Assembly: GCA_030522375.1 (NCBI GenBank)
Contig: CP130488.1
Location: forward strand, 558,001 to 622,000
Source of the DNA: Methanosuratincola petrocarbonis
GTDB taxonomy: Archaea; Thermoproteota; Methanomethylicia; Methanomethylicales; Methanomethylicaceae
Direction of reading: 5' to 3'
Length of the DNA: 64,000 nt
Part shown: piece by piece, positions 33,677 through 43,178 of the stretch
Layout of the letters: every line of letters begins with the position of its first letter
Numbering within the stretch: the stretch's first letter is position 1
Notes under the pieces: model-generated
What the model was told of the DNA's origin: nothing
Database searches by the model: none
Seen by the model: the letters and a program-made list of their open reading frames with translations, nothing else
Translations under genes and position numbers: made by a program

Positions 33677-34141
33677 GTGATCACGCTCTATTTCGATGGG
33701 CTCTGCATGCCCAAAAACCCGGGCGGTGTAGCCACCTTTGGTTATGCCATTTATTCCGATGGGAAGAAGCTCAACGAGGGGCGCGGCTTCGTCGGGGCGG
33801 GAATGCTCGGCGACGACGTCTCAAACAATGTCGCGGAGTACCACGCGCTGATCAGGGGTCTCGAGCACCTCCTCTCCATAGGTTACAACGGTGAGGTCGA
33901 GATAAGGGGCGACAGCCAATTGGTCATAAACCAGCTCTCCGGCAAGTATGCGGTCAGGGCGAGGCGTTTAGTAGCGCTCCACAGGAAGGCAGAAGATCTC
34001 CTTAAGCACTTCAGCAAAACCACTCTCAAATGGATCCCTAGGGAAGAGAACGAAGAGGCAGACCGCCTGAGCAGGGTGGCTTTCGACGAATTCCTTAGAG
34101 GGCACTATGCGGAGTACAAAAGGTACTATGGATCATCGTGA
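33677..34141 (+). CDS. rnhA: Ribonuclease HI
   Basis: An archaeal type 1 RNase H of 154 residues that cuts RNA in RNA-DNA hybrids. Acidic catalytic residues appear in TLYFDGLCM (Asp7), NNVAEYHALI (Glu), EIRGDSQLVI (Asp) and EEADRLSR (Asp). The start is GTG at 33677, with GGGAGAG upstream and a TATA-like TGTTAAAAG at 33633-33641. Confidence 0.93.
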   Translation: MITLYFDGLCMPKNPGGVATFGYAIYSDGKKLNEGRGFVGAGMLGDDVSNNVAEYHALIRGLEHLLSIGYNGEVEIRGDSQLVINQLSGKYAVRARRLVALHRKAEDLLKHFSKTTLKWIPREENEEADRLSRVAFDEFLRGHYAEYKRYYGSS

Positions 34142-34239
34142 ATTCAAGCCTTAAAAATTCCAAATCGATTTGAAGTCATAAATAAATTCTTTAGAAAGGG
34201 TTATAACAAATAACGACTTTTATGATTAATGTGGTATTG

Positions 34240-36687
34240 ATGCAGCGCAAGGTACTCCTGGTCGCGATTCTGCTGTTGCTCTATCTCAACAGCATTGCCC
34301 TGCCTGTGGGCTCAGGGCTTTATGAATCTTCTATTGAGTCGCATATAGTGATAGGGAACGCCTCTGTCGTCGTCTTTGGAGATAACGGTGCTGCCTCGAC
34401 AGAGACTTCCAATTCAGGGGATTTCTCAATAATTGATGGGCTGGCAGCAGGCACATATGACGTAGAGGTCTCGGCGCCCGGGTACATCAGCACTTACCTA
34501 AGCGGGGTGAATATATACGCTGGGTACCTGAAGGACCTCGGCGTGATCAACCTGAGCCCATCTGCACGAATCGAGGGGATGGTCGTCGGGCCGAATGACG
34601 AACCCATATCCAACATATCTTTGCGCCTTGTGGACGAAGGGAGCGGTTCGGTTGTGGCCGCCACCCGATCTTCCGACTCTGGGGCATTCACCTTCGATTC
34701 GAACGTTAGGAGTGGCAATTATTCAATAATCGGGTACATAGATCCTTACTTCCCTGCCTCAGGCTTTGGGTACATGACCGGATCTGTCAGCGGCATCGCT
34801 GCGGCTGAGGGGCAAACTACATCAGGGGTCCTTATCCGCCTCAACGCATCGGGCATAATTGCTGGCACGGTCAAGGATGAAAGCGGATCGCCTGTGGCTG
34901 GGGTGACGTTGAGGGCTTTCAGCATCGACGGGCAATCCAGGTTCGCTTTCGCAAAGGCCGACAGCCTTGGGCGGTTCAACATATCAACAAACCTACCCAG
35001 CGGCAGGTACAACCTGACTATATACGATGTAACCGGTTTTGTCTTCGATCCGTTCTCGGACTCCGCCACTGTGAATTTGACTGCAGGATCTACATCGACC
35101 GTTAACTTCGTACTCAAGCGCTCTGGGATCATCTCGGGTAGGATCGTTTATTCGGACAATTCTCCGGCTGGATCAATACTCGTCTATGCCTTCAGCAGCG
35201 ACAACAGGTACTTCGGTTATGCCTACTCAAATTCAGACGGCACTTACTCGATAAGCACAGGGCTCGGTACCGGAAACTATACAGTCATTGCCAACAACGA
35301 ATTCTCAAAATCCAAGACTGTGCTCGTAACGGCAGCTCATGAGACAAAGAATATTGACTTCAAGCTCTCCACGATTGGCGCTTCAAAAGTAATAGTCTCA
35401 GGGAGGGTGCTCGACTCCATGAACAGGCCCGTATCTTCAGCCATGGTATTCACCCCTTCGGACTACACGTCGAGCTCGGATGATGGGAGCTATACAATCG
35501 AGATTGCCCTGCCCGCTGGTCAAAGTTCCATTACTGTGCCACTGACGGCATCGAAAAGGGGGTACTATGACGGCGAGATCAATGTCACTGCCGTTGCTGG
35601 TCAAGGGGAAGTTCGGGCAGACATAACCTTGGTGGAGATGCCGAAGGGTTCCATTGCTGGAAAAGTTGTCTTCGGCCCCCCAAAGGAGAACACAGCGCTC
35701 ACCATAGGTTCTGAGTATGCAAACGTCATGGTAGACCAAGAGTTCACTGTTTTCGGTTCGTCCCCGACTTCAGGAGACGGCACAGTGGTGTATTTTATGT
35801 CCAAGAACGGTACGGGTTTCATGTACGCGGGGAACTCATCAATGACTGACGGCAGGTTCGCATTCAGCTTCGTCCCAGATTCCCCTGGCATGATGCGGAT
35901 AAGGGCATACTGGTCAGGCGACAATCAATACAACCCCGTCGAGTCAAACACATTATCCATTGAGGCGTTCCCCCCTTCCTCGAAGACCCCTGTGGAGATA
36001 GCGATGTCCTCGACGGCTGCCAGCGTCCCCCCCGGATCAAGGATAAAGTTAACCGGAACCGCCCCCCCGATGAAAGATGGGGTGTTGCGACTATATGGGT
36101 CGGTGAACGGCTCGGGCTTCAATCAAATCGCCAACCTTACCCTGATCGAGGGCACCTTCTTCCACACAGTGGTGCTCAATGAGGGTGGAGTCTACTCCTT
36201 CTACGCAGTCTGGCCGGGCGATGCCAGCCGCTTCGCCAACAAATCAGGGATTGTCACTGTTACGGCGGCTCCAGGTGTGAAGGTCACCCCTACAGTTATG
36301 CTAAATTCATCCAAGACAACGGTCACGCTCTCAGAGAATGTGACCTCCGTTCCTGTTGCCATCTACGGCAGGATTTACCCGCCGGTTGCCGAGACCCAGG
36401 TTATAATCACCGTCACCGATCCCGCAAACGTGAAGACGAATATGACCGTGAGCACGAACGACTCTGAGTTCAGCCTACAGCTGATCTTGAACAAGCGCGG
36501 GACCTGGTCAGTGGTAGCCGGCATACCTGAGGGGCAGATATACGCCCCGTCCGCCTCTTCGCCCCTGGCGATCACGGCTGAATATTCTGGGGGTGCTGAC
36601 AATACGATGATTTACATCATCGGGGTTGGGGTCGTCATCTTGGCGCTCGCGGTTGTCCTCTTCATCGTATTCTCCAAGGGCAAGTGA
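34240..36687 (+). CDS. Large surface protein with carboxypeptidase-regulatory-like and Ig-like repeats
   Basis: An exported cell-surface protein of 815 residues. A signal peptide (residues 1-26, LLVAILLLLYLNSIALPVG) is followed by at least five tandem beta-sandwich repeats of the CarboxypepD_reg/CNA-B kind (for example ISGRIVYSDNSPAGSILVYA, IVSGRVLDSMNRPVSSAMVF). Three Ig-like modules with the phrase ...YWSGDNQYNPVESN follow. A C-terminal helix (IIGVGVVILALAVVLFIVF) with KGK tail anchors it. Many N-x-S/T sites suggest glycosylation. ATG 34240 is preferred over 34222 because the TATA box (GGGTTATAAC, about 34198-34207) would put transcription start after 34222. The role may be adhesion or S-layer related. 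Confidence 0.8.
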   Translation: MQRKVLLVAILLLLYLNSIALPVGSGLYESSIESHIVIGNASVVVFGDNGAASTETSNSGDFSIIDGLAAGTYDVEVSAPGYISTYLSGVNIYAGYLKDLGVINLSPSARIEGMVVGPNDEPISNISLRLVDEGSGSVVAATRSSDSGAFTFDSNVRSGNYSIIGYIDPYFPASGFGYMTGSVSGIAAAEGQTTSGVLIRLNASGIIAGTVKDESGSPVAGVTLRAFSIDGQSRFAFAKADSLGRFNISTNLPSGRYNLTIYDVTGFVFDPFSDSATVNLTAGSTSTVNFVLKRSGIISGRIVYSDNSPAGSILVYAFSSDNRYFGYAYSNSDGTYSISTGLGTGNYTVIANNEFSKSKTVLVTAAHETKNIDFKLSTIGASKVIVSGRVLDSMNRPVSSAMVFTPSDYTSSSDDGSYTIEIALPAGQSSITVPLTASKRGYYDGEINVTAVAGQGEVRADITLVEMPKGSIAGKVVFGPPKENTALTIGSEYANVMVDQEFTVFGSSPTSGDGTVVYFMSKNGTGFMYAGNSSMTDGRFAFSFVPDSPGMMRIRAYWSGDNQYNPVESNTLSIEAFPPSSKTPVEIAMSSTAASVPPGSRIKLTGTAPPMKDGVLRLYGSVNGSGFNQIANLTLIEGTFFHTVVLNEGGVYSFYAVWPGDASRFANKSGIVTVTAAPGVKVTPTVMLNSSKTTVTLSENVTSVPVAIYGRIYPPVAETQVIITVTDPANVKTNMTVSTNDSEFSLQLILNKRGTWSVVAGIPEGQIYAPSASSPLAITAEYSGGADNTMIYIIGVGVVILALAVVLFIVFSKGK

Positions 36688-36759
36688 TCTTTCCCTCCCT
36701 GCCCTACCCAATCTTTTTAAAGATCTACCCTGATAGACTCTGAAACCGCAGGTGTCTTT

Positions 36760-37662
36760 ATGAAATTCGCCACATTCGAGCAAGGCTCAAAACTCTTCCC
36801 TGGCATGGTGGTTGGAGAATACTTGGTCCGCCTGGACTTGTTAGAAACGATCAGGGGGCTCCTCGGCGGGGTCGATCTCGACCTTCTCTCATTCATAGAG
36901 CTCGCAGACGAGGCGCTCCTCTCGTCCCTGAAGGAAGAGGTTGATTCCCTTTCCGGATCCGAACTGCTCGGGATGGAAGAAAAGCGAGTAGCAGTCAAGC
37001 TTAATGAAGCACGTCTGAGGGCACCGATCACGAGGCCTCCTGCAGTCTTTTGCCTCGGCTTCAACTTCAGGTCGCATGCGCCCGAGCTAAAGAGGCCTGT
37101 CCCTGAAGTGCCGATCGTTTTCATGAAGCCTTCTAGGTCTGTGGTGGGTCCTGGCGACGAGATCGTGCTGCCCAAGGTCTCAGCGAGGGTTGACTACGAG
37201 GTCGAGCTCTGCGTCGTGATTGGGAAGGGCGGGCGATACATCCCGAGATCCGAGGCGTATTCCAGGATCTTCGGATATACTGTGCTAAACGACATAACAG
37301 CGAGGGACATACAGCAAAGGGACTTCTCCCTCGCCCGACCGTGGCTGAGGTCGAAAGGCTTTGACACATTCGCTCCCATCGGGCCCTTCATTGTCACCGG
37401 CGACGAGGTCGGAGATCCGATGTCGCTCTCCCTTTCACTGAGCGTGAACGGGGAGGTCAGGCAGAGCTCGAGGACGAGCGAAATGATTTTTGATGTCCCA
37501 TCTGTGGTCGAGTACATATCATCTTTCACGACTCTAGAGCCTGGGGCGCTTATTGCGATGGGGACCCCTGAGAAGATTGGGCAGCTCCACGACGGGGACA
37601 CGGTCGAGGCAACAGTCGAGAGGATAGGTACGCTCAGGAACAGGGCGGTGCTGGAGAGATGA
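36760..37662 (+). CDS. Fumarylacetoacetate hydrolase-family protein
   Basis: A 300-residue member of the FAH family (hydrolases, decarboxylases and isomerases of small diketo acids). The N-terminal 70-residue domain is followed by the FAH fold: CLGFNFRSHAPE, IVFMKPSRSVVGPGDEI, VDYEVELCVVIGKGGR (metal-binding Glu residues), GYTVLNDITARDIQ, and GTPEKIG near the end. The actual substrate is not deducible. TATA-like CTTTTTAAAG lies at about 36711-36720. Confidence 0.88.
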   Translation: MKFATFEQGSKLFPGMVVGEYLVRLDLLETIRGLLGGVDLDLLSFIELADEALLSSLKEEVDSLSGSELLGMEEKRVAVKLNEARLRAPITRPPAVFCLGFNFRSHAPELKRPVPEVPIVFMKPSRSVVGPGDEIVLPKVSARVDYEVELCVVIGKGGRYIPRSEAYSRIFGYTVLNDITARDIQQRDFSLARPWLRSKGFDTFAPIGPFIVTGDEVGDPMSLSLSLSVNGEVRQSSRTSEMIFDVPSVVEYISSFTTLEPGALIAMGTPEKIGQLHDGDTVEATVERIGTLRNRAVLER

Positions 37663-37713
37663 CCATGGATTTTTATATAGAAGCGGGCTTATCGTTTACG
37701 GGGGCTTACCGAA

Positions 37714-38877
37714 ATGGACTATGATGCCGTGGTTGTGGGCGCTGGCCCTGCAGGCTTGATGGCTGCGAGGAAGATCGCTTCCAAGGGCTTTTCGGTTTTG
37801 ATCCTTGAGAAGGAGAAAGACCTCGGGACTAGGGCATGCGCCGAGGCGGTCTCGGTCTCGGCCTTCGAGACTGCTGAGATCCCTCCGTCCCCATCCCTCA
37901 TCTCCAACACGATAAACGGGGCTTATGTCTTCCCTCCTGACGAGACGAAAGGAGTCAGGATCTCTGGGGGGGACTACCGCGGGTACATACTCAACAAGCA
38001 GCAGTTCCTCTACGCCTTGGCAAGCCAAGCGGTCTCCGCGGGTGCCGACCTCGAGATGCGATCCGAGGTCAAGGACGTCAAGATGGAAGGGGGAACCGCA
38101 AAGAGCCTGATCTATTCCCACAAGGGCGAGGACAAGGAGATCGCTTTCAAATACCTCGTTGGCGCGGACGGTGTCGGATCCAGGGTCGCCAAGTCATGCG
38201 GGTTCGACCTTTCAGGCTTTGAGATCATCCCAACGATCCAGTACGTGATGGTCAATTGCAAGGTCCCAGAGAAAGACATTATACGCATCTACATGGGCAA
38301 TGAAGTTGCCCCTCTGGGGTACGTGTGGATATTCGCAAAGAACGAGTATGTCGCCAATGTCGGGATAGGCGTCAGGGGGAAGCCGGCGAAGCCCTACTTG
38401 GACAAGTTCATCGCCTCCCACCCTGATATTTTTGAAGGATCAAGGGTTGTGAAAGAGGGGGGCGGCGGCGTGCCCGTCGGCGGCCAGATCAGAGAGATCG
38501 TAAGGGGGAATGTTGTCCTTTGCGGCGACTCCGCTGGGCAGGTGATTCCGATCACAGGCGGAGGGATCAGGACCAGCATGGGGGCGGGCAGCATAGCAGG
38601 CGCCTGCGTTGCAGAGGCACTGGAAGCAGGGGACTCCGGGGCGCTCAGGAAATATCCCGCGTCGTACGGCGAGTACTGGGGGACAAGGATCAGCAGGAGC
38701 CTCAAGGTGCTGAGGGCGCTCGAGGCGCTCGGCGACGACGACCTGGATCTCCTCGGATCGATTATGAGCGGCGACGACATTGTCGACCTGGCTAACGGTC
38801 TCGATGTGAAGAGAGTCGTAGCGAAGTTCTCGAGGCACCCCATTCTCGCAATGAAGATTGCCTCAAAGATACTCTAA
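37714..38877 (+). CDS. Geranylgeranyl reductase family FAD-dependent oxidoreductase
   Basis: A flavoprotein of 387 residues in the digeranylgeranylglycerophospholipid reductase group, which saturates the double bonds of archaeal isoprenoid membrane lipids. The FAD site is VVVGAGPAGLMAARKIA (residues 6-22), with LILEKEKDLG after it; GADGVGSRVAKSCG and the GDSAGQVIPITGGGIRTSMG motif follow. A strong TATA box (TTTTATATAG, 37671-37680) lies 35-43 bases before ATG. It is a marker of an archaeal host. Confidence 0.88.
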   Translation: MDYDAVVVGAGPAGLMAARKIASKGFSVLILEKEKDLGTRACAEAVSVSAFETAEIPPSPSLISNTINGAYVFPPDETKGVRISGGDYRGYILNKQQFLYALASQAVSAGADLEMRSEVKDVKMEGGTAKSLIYSHKGEDKEIAFKYLVGADGVGSRVAKSCGFDLSGFEIIPTIQYVMVNCKVPEKDIIRIYMGNEVAPLGYVWIFAKNEYVANVGIGVRGKPAKPYLDKFIASHPDIFEGSRVVKEGGGGVPVGGQIREIVRGNVVLCGDSAGQVIPITGGGIRTSMGAGSIAGACVAEALEAGDSGALRKYPASYGEYWGTRISRSLKVLRALEALGDDDLDLLGSIMSGDDIVDLANGLDVKRVVAKFSRHPILAMKIASKIL

Positions 38878-38973
38878 ATATTTTTTTCTGTTAAACACTT
38901 TTTATACGCATATGACAATAGAAAGTCTAATTAATGGTTTGTATGCATAATCATGATGAAGGAATGAGTTCTG

Positions 38974-40098
38974 ATGCGAAGCGAGTGCCTGATCTATCCT
39001 GTCGCAGCATCCGCTGCCTTCGCCCTTTTGACTGCCTGGCCCTCGATCTTCCCGCTAGACGCGCAAATCAACTACAGCAACCTCTTCATGGAGGGCATCA
39101 TACTGGCGGTGCTGCTCTTGGGCAGCCTATTCTCGCGCAATATGGGGGTCTTTCTGAAGCTCGGGTGGGCGGTTCTCATGTTGGGTTTCCTTGCAGGCCT
39201 CCTTGGCGAACTCACTGCGGAGCCTGAGATCTTGAGCGTGTTAATGAGCGGTCTGCTCAAAGCAGGCGGTTTTGTCCTGGTGCTCTACGGCTTGATGAAA
39301 ATGCGCGGGAAAATGAACGAGGAGACCTCGCCTGCAAGAAAGTCGCTGGAGCCGCCGAAATCCAATGACGCTGACCTTGCAGAGATGCTCGGGACCGACC
39401 AGTCTGACGATCTTGAAGTCAAGCGCCTCGCGGCGATAGGTCAGGTCGCAGCGATGGTGGGTCACGACCTGAGGAACCCGCTCCAGGCAATTGTTTACTC
39501 AGTTTACAACACCGAGGAGGAGATCAGGAGCCTGCCTGAGGATGCGAAAAAAATGCTGGAGGAGCGTGGCTTCATCGCATTCCTCGAGAATCTGAATAAA
39601 CAGGTCGGCTTCATGAACAAGATGGTAACCGACCTACAAGACTATGCCAAGTCGACAAAGCCAGAGTTCTATGACATAAACCTGAACGGTCTCGTAGAGG
39701 AGGCGCTGAAATCGGTGAGCAGACCGGAGAATGTTGCAGTAGTTGTGGAGCCTGACACGACACTAGGCAGGATAAAGGGCGACCCCCAGCTCATCAGGAG
39801 GGTGTTCATAAACCTGATAACCAATGCCTTCCAAGCCATGCCCGGGGGCGGATCCCTCGAGATCTCGATAAGGAAGGAGGGGAACTGCGCCCAGGTATCC
39901 TTCAGCGACACTGGAGTCGGCATATCCCCTGAAAACCTCAAAAAACTCTTCGATCCGTTTTTTACTACGAAGGCAAAGGGGATGGGCCTGGGTCTAGCCA
40001 TTTGCAAAAAGGCGATAGAGGCACACCGCGGGTCAATAGAGGTGCAGAGCGAGTTGGGCAAAGGCACGCGATTCACCATCAGGCTCCCCATCGGATAG
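38974..40098 (+). CDS. Membrane-bound sensor histidine kinase
   Basis: A 374-residue histidine kinase with about four N-terminal membrane helices (residues 5-105) and no obvious extracellular sensor loop. The phospho-acceptor His164 is in MVGHDLRNPLQAI. The ATP lid has the N box NLITNAFQAMPGG, G1 DTGVGISPENL, F box FDPFFTTKAKG and G2 GMGLGLAICKKAIE. No response regulator is adjacent; the TPR gene follows 80 bases downstream. The start is ATG 38974 with AAGGA about 11 bases upstream. Confidence 0.9.
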   Translation: MRSECLIYPVAASAAFALLTAWPSIFPLDAQINYSNLFMEGIILAVLLLGSLFSRNMGVFLKLGWAVLMLGFLAGLLGELTAEPEILSVLMSGLLKAGGFVLVLYGLMKMRGKMNEETSPARKSLEPPKSNDADLAEMLGTDQSDDLEVKRLAAIGQVAAMVGHDLRNPLQAIVYSVYNTEEEIRSLPEDAKKMLEERGFIAFLENLNKQVGFMNKMVTDLQDYAKSTKPEFYDINLNGLVEEALKSVSRPENVAVVVEPDTTLGRIKGDPQLIRRVFINLITNAFQAMPGGGSLEISIRKEGNCAQVSFSDTGVGISPENLKKLFDPFFTTKAKGMGLGLAICKKAIEAHRGSIEVQSELGKGTRFTIRLPIG

Positions 40099-40180
40099 CG
40101 GAATCCATTCGCCGGAACAGATGCAATCCTTATTAGCCGATCCTGAAAATAGAGTATTTGTTGCCCTCTAGGGTGTTCTG

Positions 40181-40603
40181 ATGAGCGCATTGAACGAGAT
40201 GATAACGCGAGGGAGGATCCACCTAGAGCTCGGCAAGAACGAGGATGCGATCGTCTATTTTGATCTGGCGCTTGAGATGGATCCCGAGAACGCGGTGGCT
40301 TGGGGCGGCAAGGGGATCGCCTTCGTCAATCTCGGCATGTACGACGAGGCACTTGAGTGCTTCGACAAGGCGATCTCTTACGACGCTGAGCTCGCTTTCG
40401 CCTGGGAAGGTAAGGGGATTGCCCTCATGAGGAAAGGCCAGGTCGAGGAGTCGATCCCGTTCTTCGACATGGCGCTGAAGATAGAGCCAAATTTCGCCAG
40501 GGCTGCACAGAACATGGCGATCGCGCTCGAGAAACTGGGAAGGAAGGAGGAGAGCGAGAGGTACCGCTCACTTGCCGGGTCCCTGAGGTCTCGTGGGGGA
40601 TGA
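40181..40603 (+). CDS. TPR-repeat protein
   Basis: A 140-residue protein of four tetratricopeptide units (for example AVAWGGKGIAFVNLGMYDEA and AFAWEGKGIALMRKGQVEES), a protein-protein interaction scaffold. GGGTG upstream of the ATG is a likely ribosome site. It follows the histidine kinase and may be part of the same unit; this is only an inference from position. Confidence 0.8.
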   Translation: MSALNEMITRGRIHLELGKNEDAIVYFDLALEMDPENAVAWGGKGIAFVNLGMYDEALECFDKAISYDAELAFAWEGKGIALMRKGQVEESIPFFDMALKIEPNFARAAQNMAIALEKLGRKEESERYRSLAGSLRSRGG

Positions 40604-40609
40604 GGTGAA

Positions 40610-41032
40610 TCACTCGCCCATCACTTGGACAACGACCCTCCTCCCTGAGCGGGGGCCGTCCAGCTCGAGGAAGAATATGCTTTGCCATGTGCCCAGGGTA
40701 AGCCTCCCTCCTTTGACAGGGATCGTCACCGAAGGGCCGAGATAGGTCCCAGCCAAGTGTGCATCGGCATTGTCGTCTATCCTGTTGTGCGCCCACGCCC
40801 TGCTCTCCGGGAAGTCCTCTGCCGTCTTCCTGAGTATGTCCGATTTGAGCCCCTCCTCGTCCTCATTGACTATTATCGCGCTCGTGGAGTGGGTAGTGAA
40901 GACCACGCAAAGCCCGTCGGTGATCCCGCTCTCGGTCACCGCACCCTGGACCCCTCCAGTGATGTTGATTACTTCCCTCCTCTTCCCTGTGTTGATGGTC
41001 AGGTGCGTTGTGAATGCCCTCAGGTTTGACAC
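40610..41032 (-). CDS. YjbQ / UPF0047 family protein
   Basis: A small beta-barrel protein of 140 residues of the UPF0047 family, whose bacterial members show weak thiamine-phosphate synthase activity. Family motifs are CVVFTTHSTSAIIVNED, ENRIDDNADAHL-like (HNRIDDNADAHL), GTWQSIFFLELDGPR and the conserved His residues within them. The start is GTG at 41032. It lies on the opposite strand to the TPR gene, ends almost touching. Confidence 0.88.
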   Translation of the reverse strand: MSNLRAFTTHLTINTGKRREVINITGGVQGAVTESGITDGLCVVFTTHSTSAIIVNEDEEGLKSDILRKTAEDFPESRAWAHNRIDDNADAHLAGTYLGPSVTIPVKGGRLTLGTWQSIFFLELDGPRSGRRVVVQVMGE

Positions 41033-41078
41033 CAGGAATAATTTGGGAAAGGTGGCGTAAAAAGTTGAGGCTCCCCGA

Positions 41079-41789
41079 TCAGAGCCCGAGCATCCTGCGC
41101 ACTTCCGCTATGACCTTGGCGAGGTCTTCAACCACGGCGGAGATCAGCTCTTCGCCCTTCTCCTTGGTCGCCTTCTTGGCATCGCCGGTGAGGGCGATCT
41201 CGTAGAGCCGCTCGTCAATCTTCTTCGAGTACACTTTCACATCAGGGTAAGTGACCTCGTGCCTGCCCGCAAGGTATATGTTGACCTTGCCCTCGTCGAC
41301 AGCCAGCATTGCGCTCGTCTCGTCCTCCCCTGCATGGCCTGGGGAGGAGAAGAGGTCCTTCTTACTGGTCCCGAGGTCCTTCCACCAATCGAGCACCACC
41401 ACTGAGAGCCCCGTCCTGCTCGCTGCCTGCCTGGCTGCCATCTGAATCGGGGTTGAATTGCCACCATGGCCATTCAGGGCAACTACGAGCCTGATGCCAT
41501 TGCGCCACGCCTCCTCCAGGATGCATTCGATGTATTTGAAGAGGACCTCCGAGTCGATGTCGAAGGTCCCGGGGAACCCGCGCATCGCGTGGCAGGATCC
41601 GTAAAATATCGTCGGCAGCACGATCGCGCCGGTCAGCTCTGCAGCCCTGCAAGCAATGTGCTCGGGCAGCTCGCTGTCCGTCCCCAGCGGGAGGTGGTCT
41701 CCGTGCCTCTCTATGCTGCCGATAGGCAGTATGGCGACAGACTTGTCCACCCTCTCAAAGTCAAACCCATTCATGTCCTTCAGGATCAT
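41079..41789 (-). CDS. Creatininase-family amidohydrolase
   Basis: A 236-residue creatininase/MftE-type metal-dependent amidohydrolase. Metal-binding motifs are GSIERHGDHLPLGTD (residues 24-38), NGHGGNSTPIQ and HAGEDETSAML. Family members cleave creatinine, formamide riboflavin intermediates or peptide tails; an archaeal member (ArfB) acts in F420/riboflavin synthesis. The exact role here is open. It is followed 46 bases later by the YjbQ-like gene on the same strand. Confidence 0.85.
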   Translation of the reverse strand: MILKDMNGFDFERVDKSVAILPIGSIERHGDHLPLGTDSELPEHIACRAAELTGAIVLPTIFYGSCHAMRGFPGTFDIDSEVLFKYIECILEEAWRNGIRLVVALNGHGGNSTPIQMAARQAASRTGLSVVVLDWWKDLGTSKKDLFSSPGHAGEDETSAMLAVDEGKVNIYLAGRHEVTYPDVKVYSKKIDERLYEIALTGDAKKATKEKGEELISAVVEDLAKVIAEVRRMLGL

Positions 41790-41909
41790 AAAGGGACACC
41801 CTCTGCGATAGCTTTGCGGGCGGGCATATAAAAAAGCGCCTTTCGGCGCCGAACTTTGGCATGCAAGGTAATATATCGGTCGACGCCGGTTATTACTTGA
41901 GGACTGCCT

Positions 41910-43127
41910 ATGGTAAGGATCGGCATCATAGGGAAGACCAACGCCGGAAAGACGACCCTCTTCAATGCGATCACAATGATGAACGCAGAGGTCTCGAACT
42001 ACCCGTTCACAACGAAGGAACCGAATGTAGGCATCGGATACGTCAAGACCGCATGCATGTGCAAGGAGCTTGGTGTGAAGGACAACCCGCAGAACTCTGT
42101 CTGCATCGATGGCTGGCGTTTCATACCCGTGGAGGTCGTGGACCTTCCGGGGCTCATCAAGGGGGCATCAGAGGGCCTCGGGCTCGGCACCCGCTTCCTC
42201 TCAGTCGCAGCCCAGGCGGATGTGATCCTGCACGTCGTGGACGCCTCGGGGAGCATAAATGCGAAGGGGGAGATCTGCGAGCCGGGGATGGGATCGCCCT
42301 TGGCTGACTATTACGACATCGAGGAGGAGCTGGTGAAGTGGTACACGAAGAACCTCATTGAGAACGCCGACAAGGTGAAGAGGGCGATCCAGAACAAGGC
42401 GGTCACGCTCCCTGCGGCGCTATATGACATCCTCTCAGGGATAAAGGTCACCTACCCCCAGATCAAAGAGGCCCTCTCGAAGACCAGGCTCGAGGGCGTG
42501 CCGTTCGAGGACTGGGAGGATGAGGAGTTCAGGGCATTCGCGACCGAGATAAGGTACCTCTCGAAGCCCACGCTCATAGTCGCGAACAAGATGGACAGGC
42601 CCGTGGCGGAGAGGAACCTGAACGGGCTCATTGAGACCTTCGGCAAGAGCTTTGTGATCCCTGCCTCCGCAGAGGTCGAGCTCCTGCTGAGGCGCGCTGA
42701 GAAGGCGGGGGCGATATCGTACACGCCGGGGGACGAGAAATTCGTAGTCAAGGACGCCAGCAAGCTCACGCCCAAGCAGAAGTGGGCGCTCGAGTACGTC
42801 CAGTCGAGGGTCTTCGACAAATGGCTACGGACCGGGGTCGACCTGGCAGTGACGACCGCCGTGCTCAAGCTCCTCAGGATAAACGTCATCTACCCTGTAG
42901 AGGACGCGAAGAAGTACTCCGACAGGAAGGGGAATGTCCTCCCTGACGCGTACCTGATGCCGCAGGGCTCCACGCCAAAGGACCTCGCAAGGCAGATCCA
43001 CTCCGACCTCTACGACAACTTCCTGTACGCGATCGACTCCGTGAGCGGGATCCGCCTCCCCAACGACTACGAGCTGCGCGACCGTGACATCATCACGATA
43101 GTCACAGCCCGGAAGAGGAAATCCTGA
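41910..43127 (+). CDS. Obg/YchF-like GTPase with TGS domain
   Basis: A translation-factor GTPase of 405 residues. G1 is GKTNAGKTTLFN, G3 is VVDLPGLIKGASEGLGLG, and the nucleotide-specificity loop is VANKMDRP (NKxD, consistent with GTP). A helical insertion follows G3 and a C-terminal TGS domain (about 330-403, QGSTPKDLARQIHSDL) ends the protein. This matches the archaeal homologue of YchF/Ygr210. A TATA element (GTAATATATCG, 41868-41878) lies 32-42 bases before ATG. Confidence 0.9.
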   Translation: MVRIGIIGKTNAGKTTLFNAITMMNAEVSNYPFTTKEPNVGIGYVKTACMCKELGVKDNPQNSVCIDGWRFIPVEVVDLPGLIKGASEGLGLGTRFLSVAAQADVILHVVDASGSINAKGEICEPGMGSPLADYYDIEEELVKWYTKNLIENADKVKRAIQNKAVTLPAALYDILSGIKVTYPQIKEALSKTRLEGVPFEDWEDEEFRAFATEIRYLSKPTLIVANKMDRPVAERNLNGLIETFGKSFVIPASAEVELLLRRAEKAGAISYTPGDEKFVVKDASKLTPKQKWALEYVQSRVFDKWLRTGVDLAVTTAVLKLLRINVIYPVEDAKKYSDRKGNVLPDAYLMPQGSTPKDLARQIHSDLYDNFLYAIDSVSGIRLPNDYELRDRDIITIVTARKRKS

Positions 43128-43178
43128 AAGCCAATTTTTATTAATCCTGCCCCCCCCACTAATTCAAGGGGACAGATT